Assembly: GCA_035550315.1 (NCBI GenBank)
Contig: DASZPL010000045.1
Location: 1-37,702, forward strand
Reading direction: 5' to 3'
DNA from: DASZPL01 sp035550315
GTDB lineage: Bacteria > Actinomycetota > Actinomycetes > JAFAQI01
Length of the DNA stretch: 37,702 nt
The notes beneath the pieces are model-generated. The model was not told where the DNA came from, did not search any database, and saw only the letters and a list, made by a program, of their open reading frames with translations. This document shows positions 17,431-24,479 of the stretch, one piece after another; positions within the stretch are counted from its first letter, which is position 1, and each line of letters opens with the position of its first letter. Both the position numbers and the translations under genes were made by a program.

Positions 17431-17460
17431 ATCCTACCAAAGCGCTCACCCGGGCCGCAA
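17431..17460 (-). promoter_or_regulatory. Promoter of the HNH/DUF222 gene
   Basis: Read on the minus strand, TTGCGG (17460-17455) and TAGGAT (17436-17431) are separated by 18 bp. This is a good match to a housekeeping sigma promoter. The LexA box starts immediately after the -10, so the predicted start of transcription falls inside the operator. Confidence 0.65.
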
Positions 17461-17531
17461 GCGGAAAACCGTTGCAAATCAAGGATTTTTCGTCACGAGT
17501 TGTCCACAGCAACCGTGGGCGAGCCGATCCG

Positions 17532-17559
17532 TCCACAGATCTGCGCGCGCCCGTAGACT
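17532..17559 (+). promoter_or_regulatory. Candidate purF promoter
   Basis: TAGACT at 17554-17559 fits the actinobacterial -10 pattern TANNNT, with TCCACA at 17532-17537 as a weak -35 at 16-bp spacing. It lies about 47 bp upstream of the purF GTG. The choice rests on pattern alone. Confidence 0.3.
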
Positions 17560-17605
17560 GGGCGGTGCGAGCCTCCCCGGTCGACGATGACAAGGAGCCC
17601 GGTCG

Positions 17606-19198
17606 GTGCCTGCTGACGCAGCCGACGAGCACCCTCCGCTTTCTGGCGTACCCGCGAACGACCCGATCCCGGACGAGGCGCCACCCCGCGACGCCTGCGG
17701 CGTGTTCGGCGTCTGGGCGCCGGGCGAAGAGGTCGCGAAGCTCACCTACTTCGGGCTCTACGCGTTGCAGCATCGGGGCCAAGAGGCCGCCGGCATGGCC
17801 GTTTCCGACGGCACCACCGTCGTCGTCTACAAGGACCTGGGCCTGGTCGCCCAGGTCTTCGACGAGCCCACCCTCGGCGCGCTGACCGGCCACCTTGCGA
17901 TCGGCCACAACCGCTACTCGACGACCGGCTCCTGCACGTGGGAGAACGCGCAGCCGTCGTACCGGCCGTCCGGCCAGGGCGGCGGGATCGCGTTGGGCCA
18001 CAACGGCAACCTGACCAACACCGCCGAGCTGGCCGCGAAGTACGCCGGGCGTCCCGGCGATCCGACCCGGGCGGGTCGGCCGCAGTCGACCAGCGACTCC
18101 GACCTGATCACCGAAATGCTGGCCGGCCATCCGGACCTGTCGCTGGAAGCCGCCGCGATGGAGGTCCTGCCGCAGCTGCAGGGTGCCTTCTCGCTGGTGT
18201 TCATGGACGAGCACACGCTCTACGCCGCGCGCGACCCGCACGGCGTCCGGCCGCTGGTGCTGGGCCGGCTGGAGCGCGGGTGGGTCGTCGCGAGCGAGAC
18301 CGCGGCGCTCGACATCGTCGGCGCGTCCTTCGTCCGCGAGGTGGAGCCGGGCGAGCTGGTCGCGGTCGACGAGCACGGGCTGCGCTCGCAGCGGTTCGCC
18401 GAGGCGACGCCGAAGGGCTGCCTGTTCGAGTACGTCTACCTGGCACGTCCCGACACCGCGATCGCCGGCCGGTCGGTGCAGGAGACCCGGGTCGAGGTCG
18501 GGCGCCGGCTCGCGCGCGAGCACCCGGTGGACGCCGACCTCGTGATCCCGGTGCCGGAGAGCGGCACGCCCGCCGCGGTCGGGTACGCCGAGGCGAGCGG
18601 CATCCCGTACGGCATCGGCCTGGTGAAGAACGCGTACGTCGGCCGCACCTTCATCCAGCCGTCCAACACCATCCGCCAGCTCGGCATCCGGCTGAAGCTG
18701 AACCCGCTTCGCGCGGCGATCGCCGGCAAGCGGCTGGTCGTCGTCGACGACTCGATCGTGCGCGGCAACACGCAGCGCGCGCTGGTGCGGATGTTGCGCG
18801 AAGCCGGCGCCCGCGAGGTGCACGTCAGGATCTCCTCGCCGCCGGTGCAGTGGCCGTGCTTCTACGGCATCGACTTCGCCTCCCGCGCCGAGCTGATCGC
18901 CAACGGCCTGACCGTCGACCAGGTGTGCGCGTCGATTGGCGCCGACACCCTCGGCTACATCTCGCTGGAGGAGCTGGTCGAGGCCACGACGTTGCCGGAG
19001 ACGTCGCTGTGCCGGGCCTGTTTCACCGGCGAGTACCCGATCGCGCTGCCGGCGCCGGAGCTGCTGGGCAAGCACATGCTCGAGGGCATCTCGCGGGCGG
19101 TCGAGACCGAAGCCGGCTCGCCCGACCCGTCGCCGGACTCGTCGTACGAACAACTGCTGCCTGGCGTCGGCGCCGCGGATGCGTTGACCCGCCCGTGA
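17606..19198 (+). CDS. purF: Amidophosphoribosyltransferase
   Basis: This encodes 530 aa from GTG 17606 with AAGGAG at 17592-17597. It transfers glutamine amide nitrogen to PRPP, the first committed step of purine synthesis. A 30-residue N-terminal extension precedes the catalytic CGVFG (Cys31), so propeptide removal is expected, as in the Bacillus-type enzyme. The glutaminase domain shows YALQHRGQEAAG and GHNRYSTTG. The PRPP site is VVVDDSIVRGNT. Four Cys at the [4Fe-4S] ligand positions are present (KGCLFEY, WPCFYG and CRAC), so this is probably the iron-sulfur, oxygen-sensitive type. Its stop overlaps the purM start (GTGA). Confidence 0.98.
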   Translation: MPADAADEHPPLSGVPANDPIPDEAPPRDACGVFGVWAPGEEVAKLTYFGLYALQHRGQEAAGMAVSDGTTVVVYKDLGLVAQVFDEPTLGALTGHLAIGHNRYSTTGSCTWENAQPSYRPSGQGGGIALGHNGNLTNTAELAAKYAGRPGDPTRAGRPQSTSDSDLITEMLAGHPDLSLEAAAMEVLPQLQGAFSLVFMDEHTLYAARDPHGVRPLVLGRLERGWVVASETAALDIVGASFVREVEPGELVAVDEHGLRSQRFAEATPKGCLFEYVYLARPDTAIAGRSVQETRVEVGRRLAREHPVDADLVIPVPESGTPAAVGYAEASGIPYGIGLVKNAYVGRTFIQPSNTIRQLGIRLKLNPLRAAIAGKRLVVVDDSIVRGNTQRALVRMLREAGAREVHVRISSPPVQWPCFYGIDFASRAELIANGLTVDQVCASIGADTLGYISLEELVEATTLPETSLCRACFTGEYPIALPAPELLGKHMLEGISRAVETEAGSPDPSPDSSYEQLLPGVGAADALTRP

Positions 19199-20211
19199 CC
19201 AGCGGCGGGACGGACCCCCGCGGCGAAGGCCAGGCGACCTACGCGGCCGCGGGCGTCGACATCGCCGCCGGTGACCGCGCGGTCGAGCTGATCAAGGCGC
19301 GGCTCACCTCCACTCGTCCTGAGGTCGTCGGCGGTCTCGGCGGCTTCGCCGGGTTGTTCCGGCTCGACGCCGACCGGCTGCTCGCCACTTCAACCGACGG
19401 CGTCGGCACCAAGGTCGCCATCGCCCAGGCGCTCGACCGGCACGACACCATCGGGCACGACCTGGTCGGGATGGTCGTCGACGACATCGTGGTCTGCGGC
19501 GCCGAGCCGCTGTTCATGACCGACTACATCGCCTGCGGCCGGGTCCTGCCGGAGCGGATCGCCGACATCGTCGCGGGCATCGACGCCGGCTGCGCCATCG
19601 CGGGCTGCGCGCTGATCGGCGGCGAGACGGCCGAGCATCCGGGGCTGCTGGAGCCGGACGCGTACGACGTCGCCGGCGCCGCGACCGGAATGGTCCGCGA
19701 GGCCGACCTACTCGGCCCCCACCGGGTGCGCGCAGGCGACGCCGTCGTGGCGATGGCGTCCAGCGGCCTGCACTCCAACGGCTACTCGCTCGCCCGCCAC
19801 GTGCTGCTCACCGTCGCGCAGCTCCGGCTGGACTCCACGGCCGAGTTGGGCCAGCCGCTCGGCGAGGCGCTGCTGACCCCGACCCGGATCTACGCCCGCG
19901 ACTGCCTGGCGCTAGCGGCGGACTGCGACGTGCACGCCTTCGCCCACGTCACCGGCGGCGGGCTGACGGCCAACCTGGCGCGCGTGCTGCCGGAGCAGCT
20001 GGCCGCTCGGATCGACCGGGGCAGTTGGCAGGTGCCGGCGATCTTCGAGCTGATCGCCGAGCGCGGCAACGTCGCGCCGGCGGAGATGGAGCGGACCTTC
20101 AACCTCGGCGTCGGCATGGTCGCCGTGCTGCCGGCGACCGAGGCCGACGCGGCGGTGACCCTGTTGCAGGATCGCGGCGTCGAGGCCTGGGTGGCCGGCG
20201 AGATCAGCTAG
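19195..20211 (+). CDS. purM: Phosphoribosylformylglycinamidine cyclo-ligase (AIR synthetase)
   Basis: This encodes 338 aa from GTG 19195, overlapping the purF stop by four bases. It closes FGAM to aminoimidazole ribonucleotide with ATP. Motifs seen are TYAAAGVDIAAGDRAVELIK, STDGVGTKVAIA, DDIVVCGAEPLFMTDYIACG, LIGGETAEHPG and MASSGLHSNGYSLAR, followed by HVTGGGLTANLARVLP. The length is typical. The stop TAG shares the tetranucleotide CTAG with the stop of the convergent DUF3073 gene. Confidence 0.98.
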   Translation: MTSGGTDPRGEGQATYAAAGVDIAAGDRAVELIKARLTSTRPEVVGGLGGFAGLFRLDADRLLATSTDGVGTKVAIAQALDRHDTIGHDLVGMVVDDIVVCGAEPLFMTDYIACGRVLPERIADIVAGIDAGCAIAGCALIGGETAEHPGLLEPDAYDVAGAATGMVREADLLGPHRVRAGDAVVAMASSGLHSNGYSLARHVLLTVAQLRLDSTAELGQPLGEALLTPTRIYARDCLALAADCDVHAFAHVTGGGLTANLARVLPEQLAARIDRGSWQVPAIFELIAERGNVAPAEMERTFNLGVGMVAVLPATEADAAVTLLQDRGVEAWVAGEIS

Positions 20212-20420
20212 CGGTCGTCGACGTCGGCGTAGTCGGCGGCGTACGGGTCGTACTCGTCGTACTCGTCCGACGCCGCTTCCGTCACCGGCTCGCCATCGGT
20301 AAGCGAGCCGCGCTCAGCGGCGAGCTCCTGCTGCAGCCGATCGAGATCCGTGCCGCCGCTGGAGTACTTCAGCTGGCGGGCGACCTTGGTCTGCTTGGCC
20401 TTGGCCCGGCCGCGCCCCAT
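20208..20420 (-). CDS. DUF3073 family protein
   Basis: This encodes 70 aa from ATG 20420, with GAGGGGG as a good ribosome-binding site on the minus strand. The basic N-terminus MGRGRAKAKQTKVARQLKYS and the acidic, Tyr/Asp-rich C-terminus (DEYDEYDPYAADYADVDD) are typical of the actinobacterial DUF3073 family. Its function is unknown; the charge split suggests an unfolded or nucleic-acid-associated protein. It follows the amino-acid dehydrogenase by 75 bp on the same strand and is convergent with purM, the order found in Streptomyces. Confidence 0.92.
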   Translation of the reverse strand: MGRGRAKAKQTKVARQLKYSSGGTDLDRLQQELAAERGSLTDGEPVTEAASDEYDEYDPYAADYADVDDR

Positions 20421-20495
20421 TGGCTCGACCCCCTCATTCGCCGGGGGACCCGGCGGGGACTCGGATGTATGTCGTCCCCAGGATAGGCCAGACGG

Positions 20496-21566
20496 TCAGC
20501 GTGGCGGTAGCCAGACGCGGCGGAGCTGCCCGACCTGTGCCATCCGGCGTTCGGCCAGCCGGTCGGCCGCCACCGACGGCGGCACTCGCTCGGCCTCGGC
20601 CAGCGCGAAGATCCGCCGGGTGGTGTCGAAAATGCCGGCCGCTTTCGCCCGCGCCCGTGGCTCGCTGTAGCCGGCGATCTCGTCCGCCACCTGGATCAGC
20701 CCGCCGGAGTTGACCACGTAGTCCGGCGCGTAGAGGATGCCGCGCTCCTCCAGCAGCTTCTCGATGCCGGGGTGGGCGAGCTGGTTGTTGGCCGCGCCGC
20801 AGACCACCCGTGCGGTCAGCTGCGGCACGGTGTCGTCGGCGAGCGCGCCGCCCAGCGCGCAGGGGGCGTAGACGTCGATCGGCTGGGCGAGCAGCTCTTC
20901 GGGCGCGACCGCGTCGACCTGCGGATGCACCACCCGCACCCGGTCGACGGCGTCGCGCGCGACGTCCGCGATGACGATGTCGGCGCCGTCGTCGAGCAGG
21001 TGCTCGACCAGGTGATGCCCGACCTTGCCCACGCCCGCGATGCCGACCCGCCGGCCGCGCAGCGTCGGCTGGCCCCACGCCACCTCGGCGGCCGCGCGCA
21101 TCCCCTGGAAGACGCCGAACGCGGTGAGGATCGAGGAGTCGCCGGCGCCGCCGTGCGCCGGTGAGCGGCCGGTCACGAACGAGCACTCCCGCGCGACCAC
21201 GTCCATGTCCTCGACGTATGTCCCGACGTCGCAGGCCGTGTAGTAGCGGCCGCCGAGGCTCTGCACGAACCGGCCGTACGCCCGCAGCAGCGGCTCGGTC
21301 TTGTCGGTGGCCGGGTCGCCGATGATCACGGCCTTGCCGCCGCCGAGGTCGAGGTCGGCGCAGGCCGCCTTGTAGGCCATCGCGCACGACAGGTTCAGTA
21401 CGTCGGCCAGCGCCGCGTCCTCGTCGGCGTACGGATAGAACCGGGTGCCGCCGAGGGCCGGACCGAGGGCGGTCGAGTAGATCGCGATGATCGCGCGCAG
21501 GCCGGTTGCGGGGTCGTTGCAAAACACCACTTGCTCGTGGCCGGCGACGCTGTCGAAGACCCGCAC
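20496..21566 (-). CDS. vdh: Leucine/valine-type amino-acid dehydrogenase
   Basis: This encodes 356 aa from ATG 21566. It belongs to the Glu/Leu/Phe/Val dehydrogenase family, which oxidatively deaminates branched-chain amino acids to 2-oxo acids with NAD. The substrate domain has ALGPALGGTRFYPY and the catalytic-lysine motif LDLGGGKAVI preceded by MAYKAA. The Rossmann domain shows GRRVGIAGVGKVGHHL, followed by VYAPCALGGALADD and GAANNQLAHP. Phe or Leu preference cannot be excluded; the valine assignment rests on its position next to DUF3073, a conserved unknown gene and bldC, as in Streptomyces. Branched-chain breakdown supplies acyl-CoA precursors for fatty acids. Confidence 0.88.
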   Translation of the reverse strand: MRVFDSVAGHEQVVFCNDPATGLRAIIAIYSTALGPALGGTRFYPYADEDAALADVLNLSCAMAYKAACADLDLGGGKAVIIGDPATDKTEPLLRAYGRFVQSLGGRYYTACDVGTYVEDMDVVARECSFVTGRSPAHGGAGDSSILTAFGVFQGMRAAAEVAWGQPTLRGRRVGIAGVGKVGHHLVEHLLDDGADIVIADVARDAVDRVRVVHPQVDAVAPEELLAQPIDVYAPCALGGALADDTVPQLTARVVCGAANNQLAHPGIEKLLEERGILYAPDYVVNSGGLIQVADEIAGYSEPRARAKAAGIFDTTRRIFALAEAERVPPSVAADRLAERRMAQVGQLRRVWLPPR

Positions 21567-21619
21567 GTCCTCGGACCATAGTCCCGGGATCGGCCGCAGC
21601 CGCGTGACAGGATTGCGAC

Positions 21620-22477
21620 GTGATCGGGTACGCCGCCCACCTGCGGATCTATGAGCCGCTGTCCGGCCTGCCCGAGCCGGAGCGCGCCCGCTGGCAGTCC
21701 TACGCCGACGGCGACGTGCCGAGCCGGCCGGTCCAGATGGTGCGCGAGCACGAAGCGGCTCTGTCGGCGGTGCTGGCGGTGCCGCCGCGGCTGACGTTCA
21801 CGACCGGTGTGGACCACGCCTACGTCCGTCACCAAGACGGGCTCACTTACGTCTGCCCGTGGCGACTGCAGCTGCGCGCGTGGGACGCGCTCGACAGCTT
21901 CCGCAACCAGCTGCCCGACGACCTGCGCGACGCGTTCTTCCCGTCGATGATCACGGCCGCCGCGGACGACGCGCGCGACGCCTACGTCGCGACCCACCCG
22001 GACATCCGCGCCGGGATCCTGACCTCGACCTGGCAGGTGCCGGTCACCTGGTTCATCGCCTTCGACCCCGACGAGCGGCGGCTGGTGCTCGGCAAGCGGC
22101 GCTCGTCGCTCGCCGGCGAGCAAGAGGGCCTGGATCGTGCGCTCATCTACCTGACCGCGATGTCGCGCGCCCGGCGACGGATCGCCAAGGCGCTGCGCAC
22201 CGTTCGCGCCATCTTCGACGAGGGGCCGGCCACCGGGGCGATCGAGGAGATCGGCCGGTGGCTGGAGGAGTTTCATCCGCACTCACTGGTCGAACTCGAC
22301 TACGGCGGGCTGGTGCATCTCATCGACGACGAGACGCTGGAGGCGGACCAGTCGGTCGCCGACGTCGCTGAGGCACTGGAGCGGCTTGCCGCCGGCGACA
22401 TGCCGAGTGCCGGCGAGGCGTACGAGCGGGTGATCGAACGCTGGCGCGCGATCGCCGCGCTCGAGCACGCCAACTGA
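21620..22477 (+). CDS. Conserved actinobacterial protein of unknown function
   Basis: This encodes 285 aa from GTG 21620, divergent from vdh with 53 bp between starts. There is no signal peptide or membrane segment. Conserved-looking blocks are YAAHLRIYEPLSGLPEPERARW, TYVCPWRLQLRAWDAL, TWQVPVTWFIAFDPDERRL and LVELDYGGLVHLIDD, with a helical C-terminus. I recall a protein of this type between vdh and bldC in Streptomyces, but I know no activity for it. The DYGGLVHL segment and the Trp-rich middle suggest a folded α/β protein. The linkage to bldC on the same strand, 153 bp upstream, may only reflect synteny. Confidence 0.82.
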   Translation: MIGYAAHLRIYEPLSGLPEPERARWQSYADGDVPSRPVQMVREHEAALSAVLAVPPRLTFTTGVDHAYVRHQDGLTYVCPWRLQLRAWDALDSFRNQLPDDLRDAFFPSMITAAADDARDAYVATHPDIRAGILTSTWQVPVTWFIAFDPDERRLVLGKRRSSLAGEQEGLDRALIYLTAMSRARRRIAKALRTVRAIFDEGPATGAIEEIGRWLEEFHPHSLVELDYGGLVHLIDDETLEADQSVADVAEALERLAAGDMPSAGEAYERVIERWRAIAALEHAN

Positions 22478-22520
22478 CCGCGGCTGACGACGGCAGAAGC
22501 CGGGGCAGGCACCCGCATTT

Positions 22521-22532
22521 CGGACTAGTCCG
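22521..22532. promoter_or_regulatory. 12-bp perfect palindrome upstream of bldC
   Basis: CGGACTAGTCCG is a perfect palindrome about 100 bp before the bldC start. It could be a regulator site in the bldC promoter. No binding protein is assigned; chance cannot be excluded at this length. Confidence 0.3.
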
Positions 22533-22630
22533 TCGCGGGCGAAAGATGACACCGATGGGCCATTCCGGACATCCCGGCTTTTCTGCACCATGGATCCGGA
22601 TGACGAAGCCGTCACCAGAACGGAGCCCTG

Positions 22631-22837
22631 ATGACCACCCGCGCCGCCGCCGCCGAGCCGCTGTTGACCCCCGCTGAGGTCGCGACGATGTTCCGCGTCG
22701 ACCCCAAAACCGTCACTCGCTGGGCCAAGGCCGGCAAGTTGACCTCGATCCGGACGCTCGGCGGTCACCGCCGCTACCGCGAGAGTGAGGTTCGGGCGTT
22801 GCTCGCCGGCGTGCCGAACCAGCGCACGTCCTTCTAG
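22631..22837 (+). CDS. bldC: Developmental transcriptional regulator BldC (MerR-like)
   Basis: This encodes 68 aa from ATG 22631. It is a stand-alone winged-helix DNA-binding domain related to MerR but without an effector or dimerisation domain. The core PLLTPAEVATMFRVDPKTV and the following TRWAKAGKLTSIRTLGGHRRYRE are nearly identical to Streptomyces BldC from memory. Only the first about eight residues and the C-terminal tail differ. In Streptomyces BldC binds direct repeats cooperatively and holds back sporulation. Whether this organism sporulates cannot be told, and BldC-like proteins also occur in non-sporulating actinobacteria. A strong hairpin terminator follows 51 bp after the stop. 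Confidence 0.95.
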   Translation: MTTRAAAAEPLLTPAEVATMFRVDPKTVTRWAKAGKLTSIRTLGGHRRYRESEVRALLAGVPNQRTSF

Positions 22838-22888
22838 CGCCGCCGCCCCGGCGCCGTGCCAGCGCCCAGTACTGGCACGTAGCCACCC

Positions 22889-22925
22889 GAGTGAGCCGTG
22901 CCGCCCGATGCGGCACGGCTCACTC
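22889..22925 (+). terminator. Rho-independent-type terminator after bldC
   Basis: A perfect 16-bp stem GAGTGAGCCGTGCCGC (22889-22904), a 5-nt loop and the exact complement (22910-22925) are followed by ATTGTT. The T tract is weak, as often in high-GC genomes. A smaller 8-bp hairpin (22855-22862 with 22872-22879) lies just upstream. Confidence 0.8.
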
Positions 22926-23043
22926 ATTGTTCCGCCCGATTTCGCGAGCTATGTCCCGCCACGAGATAGCAATCCATACCTCCGATGCTCAGGTCCGGGA
23001 ACCGGCGTACCGGGAACCAGCAGGGTCAAGGAGGTGGCCTGCC

Positions 23044-23202
23044 ATGGGTGCGGTCTTGTTGGTGTTGTTGTTGGTGCTGATCTTCGGTGGCCTAGGGTTC
23101 GCGGTCCACGTGTTGTGGATCGTGGCGCTGGTCGCGTTGGCGTTGTGGTTGCTCGGCTTCTTCGTGCGTGGCGCCGAAGGCGCTCGCTGGTATCGCTGGT
23201 AG
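23044..23202 (+). CDS. Small hydrophobic membrane protein
   Basis: This encodes 52 aa from ATG 23044, set by a near-consensus AAGGAGGTGG about 6 nt upstream. Two hydrophobic stretches, AVLLVLLLVLIFGGLGFAV and LWIVALVALALWLLGFFV, are separated by a short turn. The tail EGARWYRW is basic and aromatic. Streptomyces encodes similar small hydrophobic proteins ending in RWYRW, whose role is not established. The unusually strong ribosome-binding site and the dedicated terminator after it (23220-23258) suggest an abundant single-gene transcript. Confidence 0.82.
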   Translation: MGAVLLVLLLVLIFGGLGFAVHVLWIVALVALALWLLGFFVRGAEGARWYRW

Positions 23203-23219
23203 CGACGCTCCCGAAAAGC

Positions 23220-23258
23220 GGTAGGTGCTGGCTTCGGCCAGCACCTACCCTTGTTTTG
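23220..23258 (+). terminator. UUCG-tetraloop terminator abutting alaA
   Basis: A perfect 13-bp stem (23220-23232 with 23237-23249) closes on a TTCG tetraloop and is followed by CTTGTTTTG. This is a textbook intrinsic terminator for the 52-aa membrane-protein gene. Its T tract ends on the first base of the alaA GTG start codon. Confidence 0.82.
23246..23251 (+). promoter_or_regulatory. Candidate -10 element for a leaderless alaA mRNA
   Basis: TACCCT matches the actinobacterial -10 pattern TANNNT and ends 6 nt before GTG 23258. This is the distance expected if transcription starts at the start codon itself. It lies inside the 3' arm of the terminator. Confidence 0.45.
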
Positions 23259-24469
23259 TGGAGTTGCGGCAGTCGGACAAGTTGCGGCACGTCGTCTATG
23301 ACGTGCGCGGTCCGCTGCTCGAGGAGGCGGCCCGGCTGGAGCAAGAAGGCCATCTGATCCTCAAGCTGAACCTCGGAAACCCGGCGCCGTTCGGCTTCGA
23401 CGCACCGGACGAGATCCTGCAGGCCGTCACCCGCAACCTGCCGACGGCGCAGGGTTACAGCGAGTCGAAGGGGCTCTACTCCGCCCGGACCGCGGTCGAG
23501 CAGTACTACCAGCTCAAAGGCATCGACGGCGTCGGCGTCGACGATGTCTATCTCGGCAATGGCGTCAGCGAGTTGATCGCGATGACGCTGCAAGCGCTGC
23601 TCAACCCGGGCGACGAGGTGCTGATCCCGGCGCCGGACTATCCGCTGTGGAGCGCGACGGTGCTGCTCTGCGGCGGCAAGGCGGTGCACTACCGCTGCGA
23701 CGAGCAGGCGGACTGGCTGCCCGACCTCGATGACCTGGCCGCCAAGGTCACTGATCGGACCAAGGCGCTCGTCGTGATCAACCCGAACAACCCCACCGGC
23801 GCGGTCTATCCGCGCGAGCTGCTCGAGGCGCTGGTCGAGTTCGCGCGGCAGCACGACTTGCTACTGATGTCGGACGAGATCTACGACAAGATCCTTTATG
23901 ACGACGCCGAGCACACGGTGCTGGCCTCGCTCGCGCCCGATGTCCTCTGCGTCACCTTCGGCGGGCTGTCAAAGTCCTATCGAGTGGCCGGCTTCCGCGC
24001 CGGCTGGGCGGTGATCAGCGGCCCGAAGCAGCACGCAGAGAACTACCTGTCGGGCCTGACGCTGCTGGCGAACATGCGGCTGTGCCCGAACGTGCCGTCG
24101 CAGCACGCGATCCAGACGGCGCTCGGCGGCTACCAGAGCATCAACGAGCTGATCCTGCCGGGCGGCCGGCTGCGCGAGCAGCGCGACTTGGCCTGGCAGC
24201 TGCTCAACGACATCCCGGGTGTCAGCTGCACCAAGCCGAAGGGTGCGCTCTACGCCTTCCCACGACTTGATCCGGCGGTCTATCCGATCACCGATGACGA
24301 GCGACTGGCCCTCGACCTGCTGCGGGCCGAGCACATCCTGCTCACCCACGGCACCGGCTTCAACTGGTTCCAGCCCGACCACGTCCGGATCGTGACGTTG
24401 CCGTCGGTCGACGTGCTCGAAGACGCGCTCACCCGGTTCGGCGCGTTCCTTTCGACGTACTCGCAGTAG
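23258..24469 (+). CDS. alaA: AlaA-type alanine/aspartate aminotransferase (PLP-dependent)
   Basis: This encodes 403 aa from GTG 23258. It is a fold-type I aminotransferase very close over its whole length to E. coli AlaA (glutamate-pyruvate transaminase) as I remember that sequence. Shared blocks are LNLGNPAPFGFDAPDEIL, NLPTAQGYSESKGLYSAR, INPNNPTGAVY, DEIYDKILYDDAEH, and the PLP lysine Lys239 in GGLSKSYRVAGFRAGW. Mycobacterial homologues are annotated AspC, so aspartate is an alternative substrate. No ribosome-binding site precedes the start: a terminator hairpin lies directly upstream, and homologues begin at ELRQS, which fixes the start at or near this GTG. A GTG at 23225 lies inside the hairpin and is unlikely. 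Confidence 0.93.
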   Translation: MELRQSDKLRHVVYDVRGPLLEEAARLEQEGHLILKLNLGNPAPFGFDAPDEILQAVTRNLPTAQGYSESKGLYSARTAVEQYYQLKGIDGVGVDDVYLGNGVSELIAMTLQALLNPGDEVLIPAPDYPLWSATVLLCGGKAVHYRCDEQADWLPDLDDLAAKVTDRTKALVVINPNNPTGAVYPRELLEALVEFARQHDLLLMSDEIYDKILYDDAEHTVLASLAPDVLCVTFGGLSKSYRVAGFRAGWAVISGPKQHAENYLSGLTLLANMRLCPNVPSQHAIQTALGGYQSINELILPGGRLREQRDLAWQLLNDIPGVSCTKPKGALYAFPRLDPAVYPITDDERLALDLLRAEHILLTHGTGFNWFQPDHVRIVTLPSVDVLEDALTRFGAFLSTYSQ

Positions 24470-24479
24470 CCGCCGTGCG

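Noticed and set aside
17480..17540. Replication origin suggested by DnaA-box-like sequences
   Set aside because: Only one exact box and one partial one occur, with no AT-rich unwinding region and no dnaA/dnaN nearby.
17276..19153. 625-aa open frame on the minus strand across purF
   Set aside because: It is antisense to purF and has no recognisable domains; it merely joins with the start of the HNH gene in another frame.
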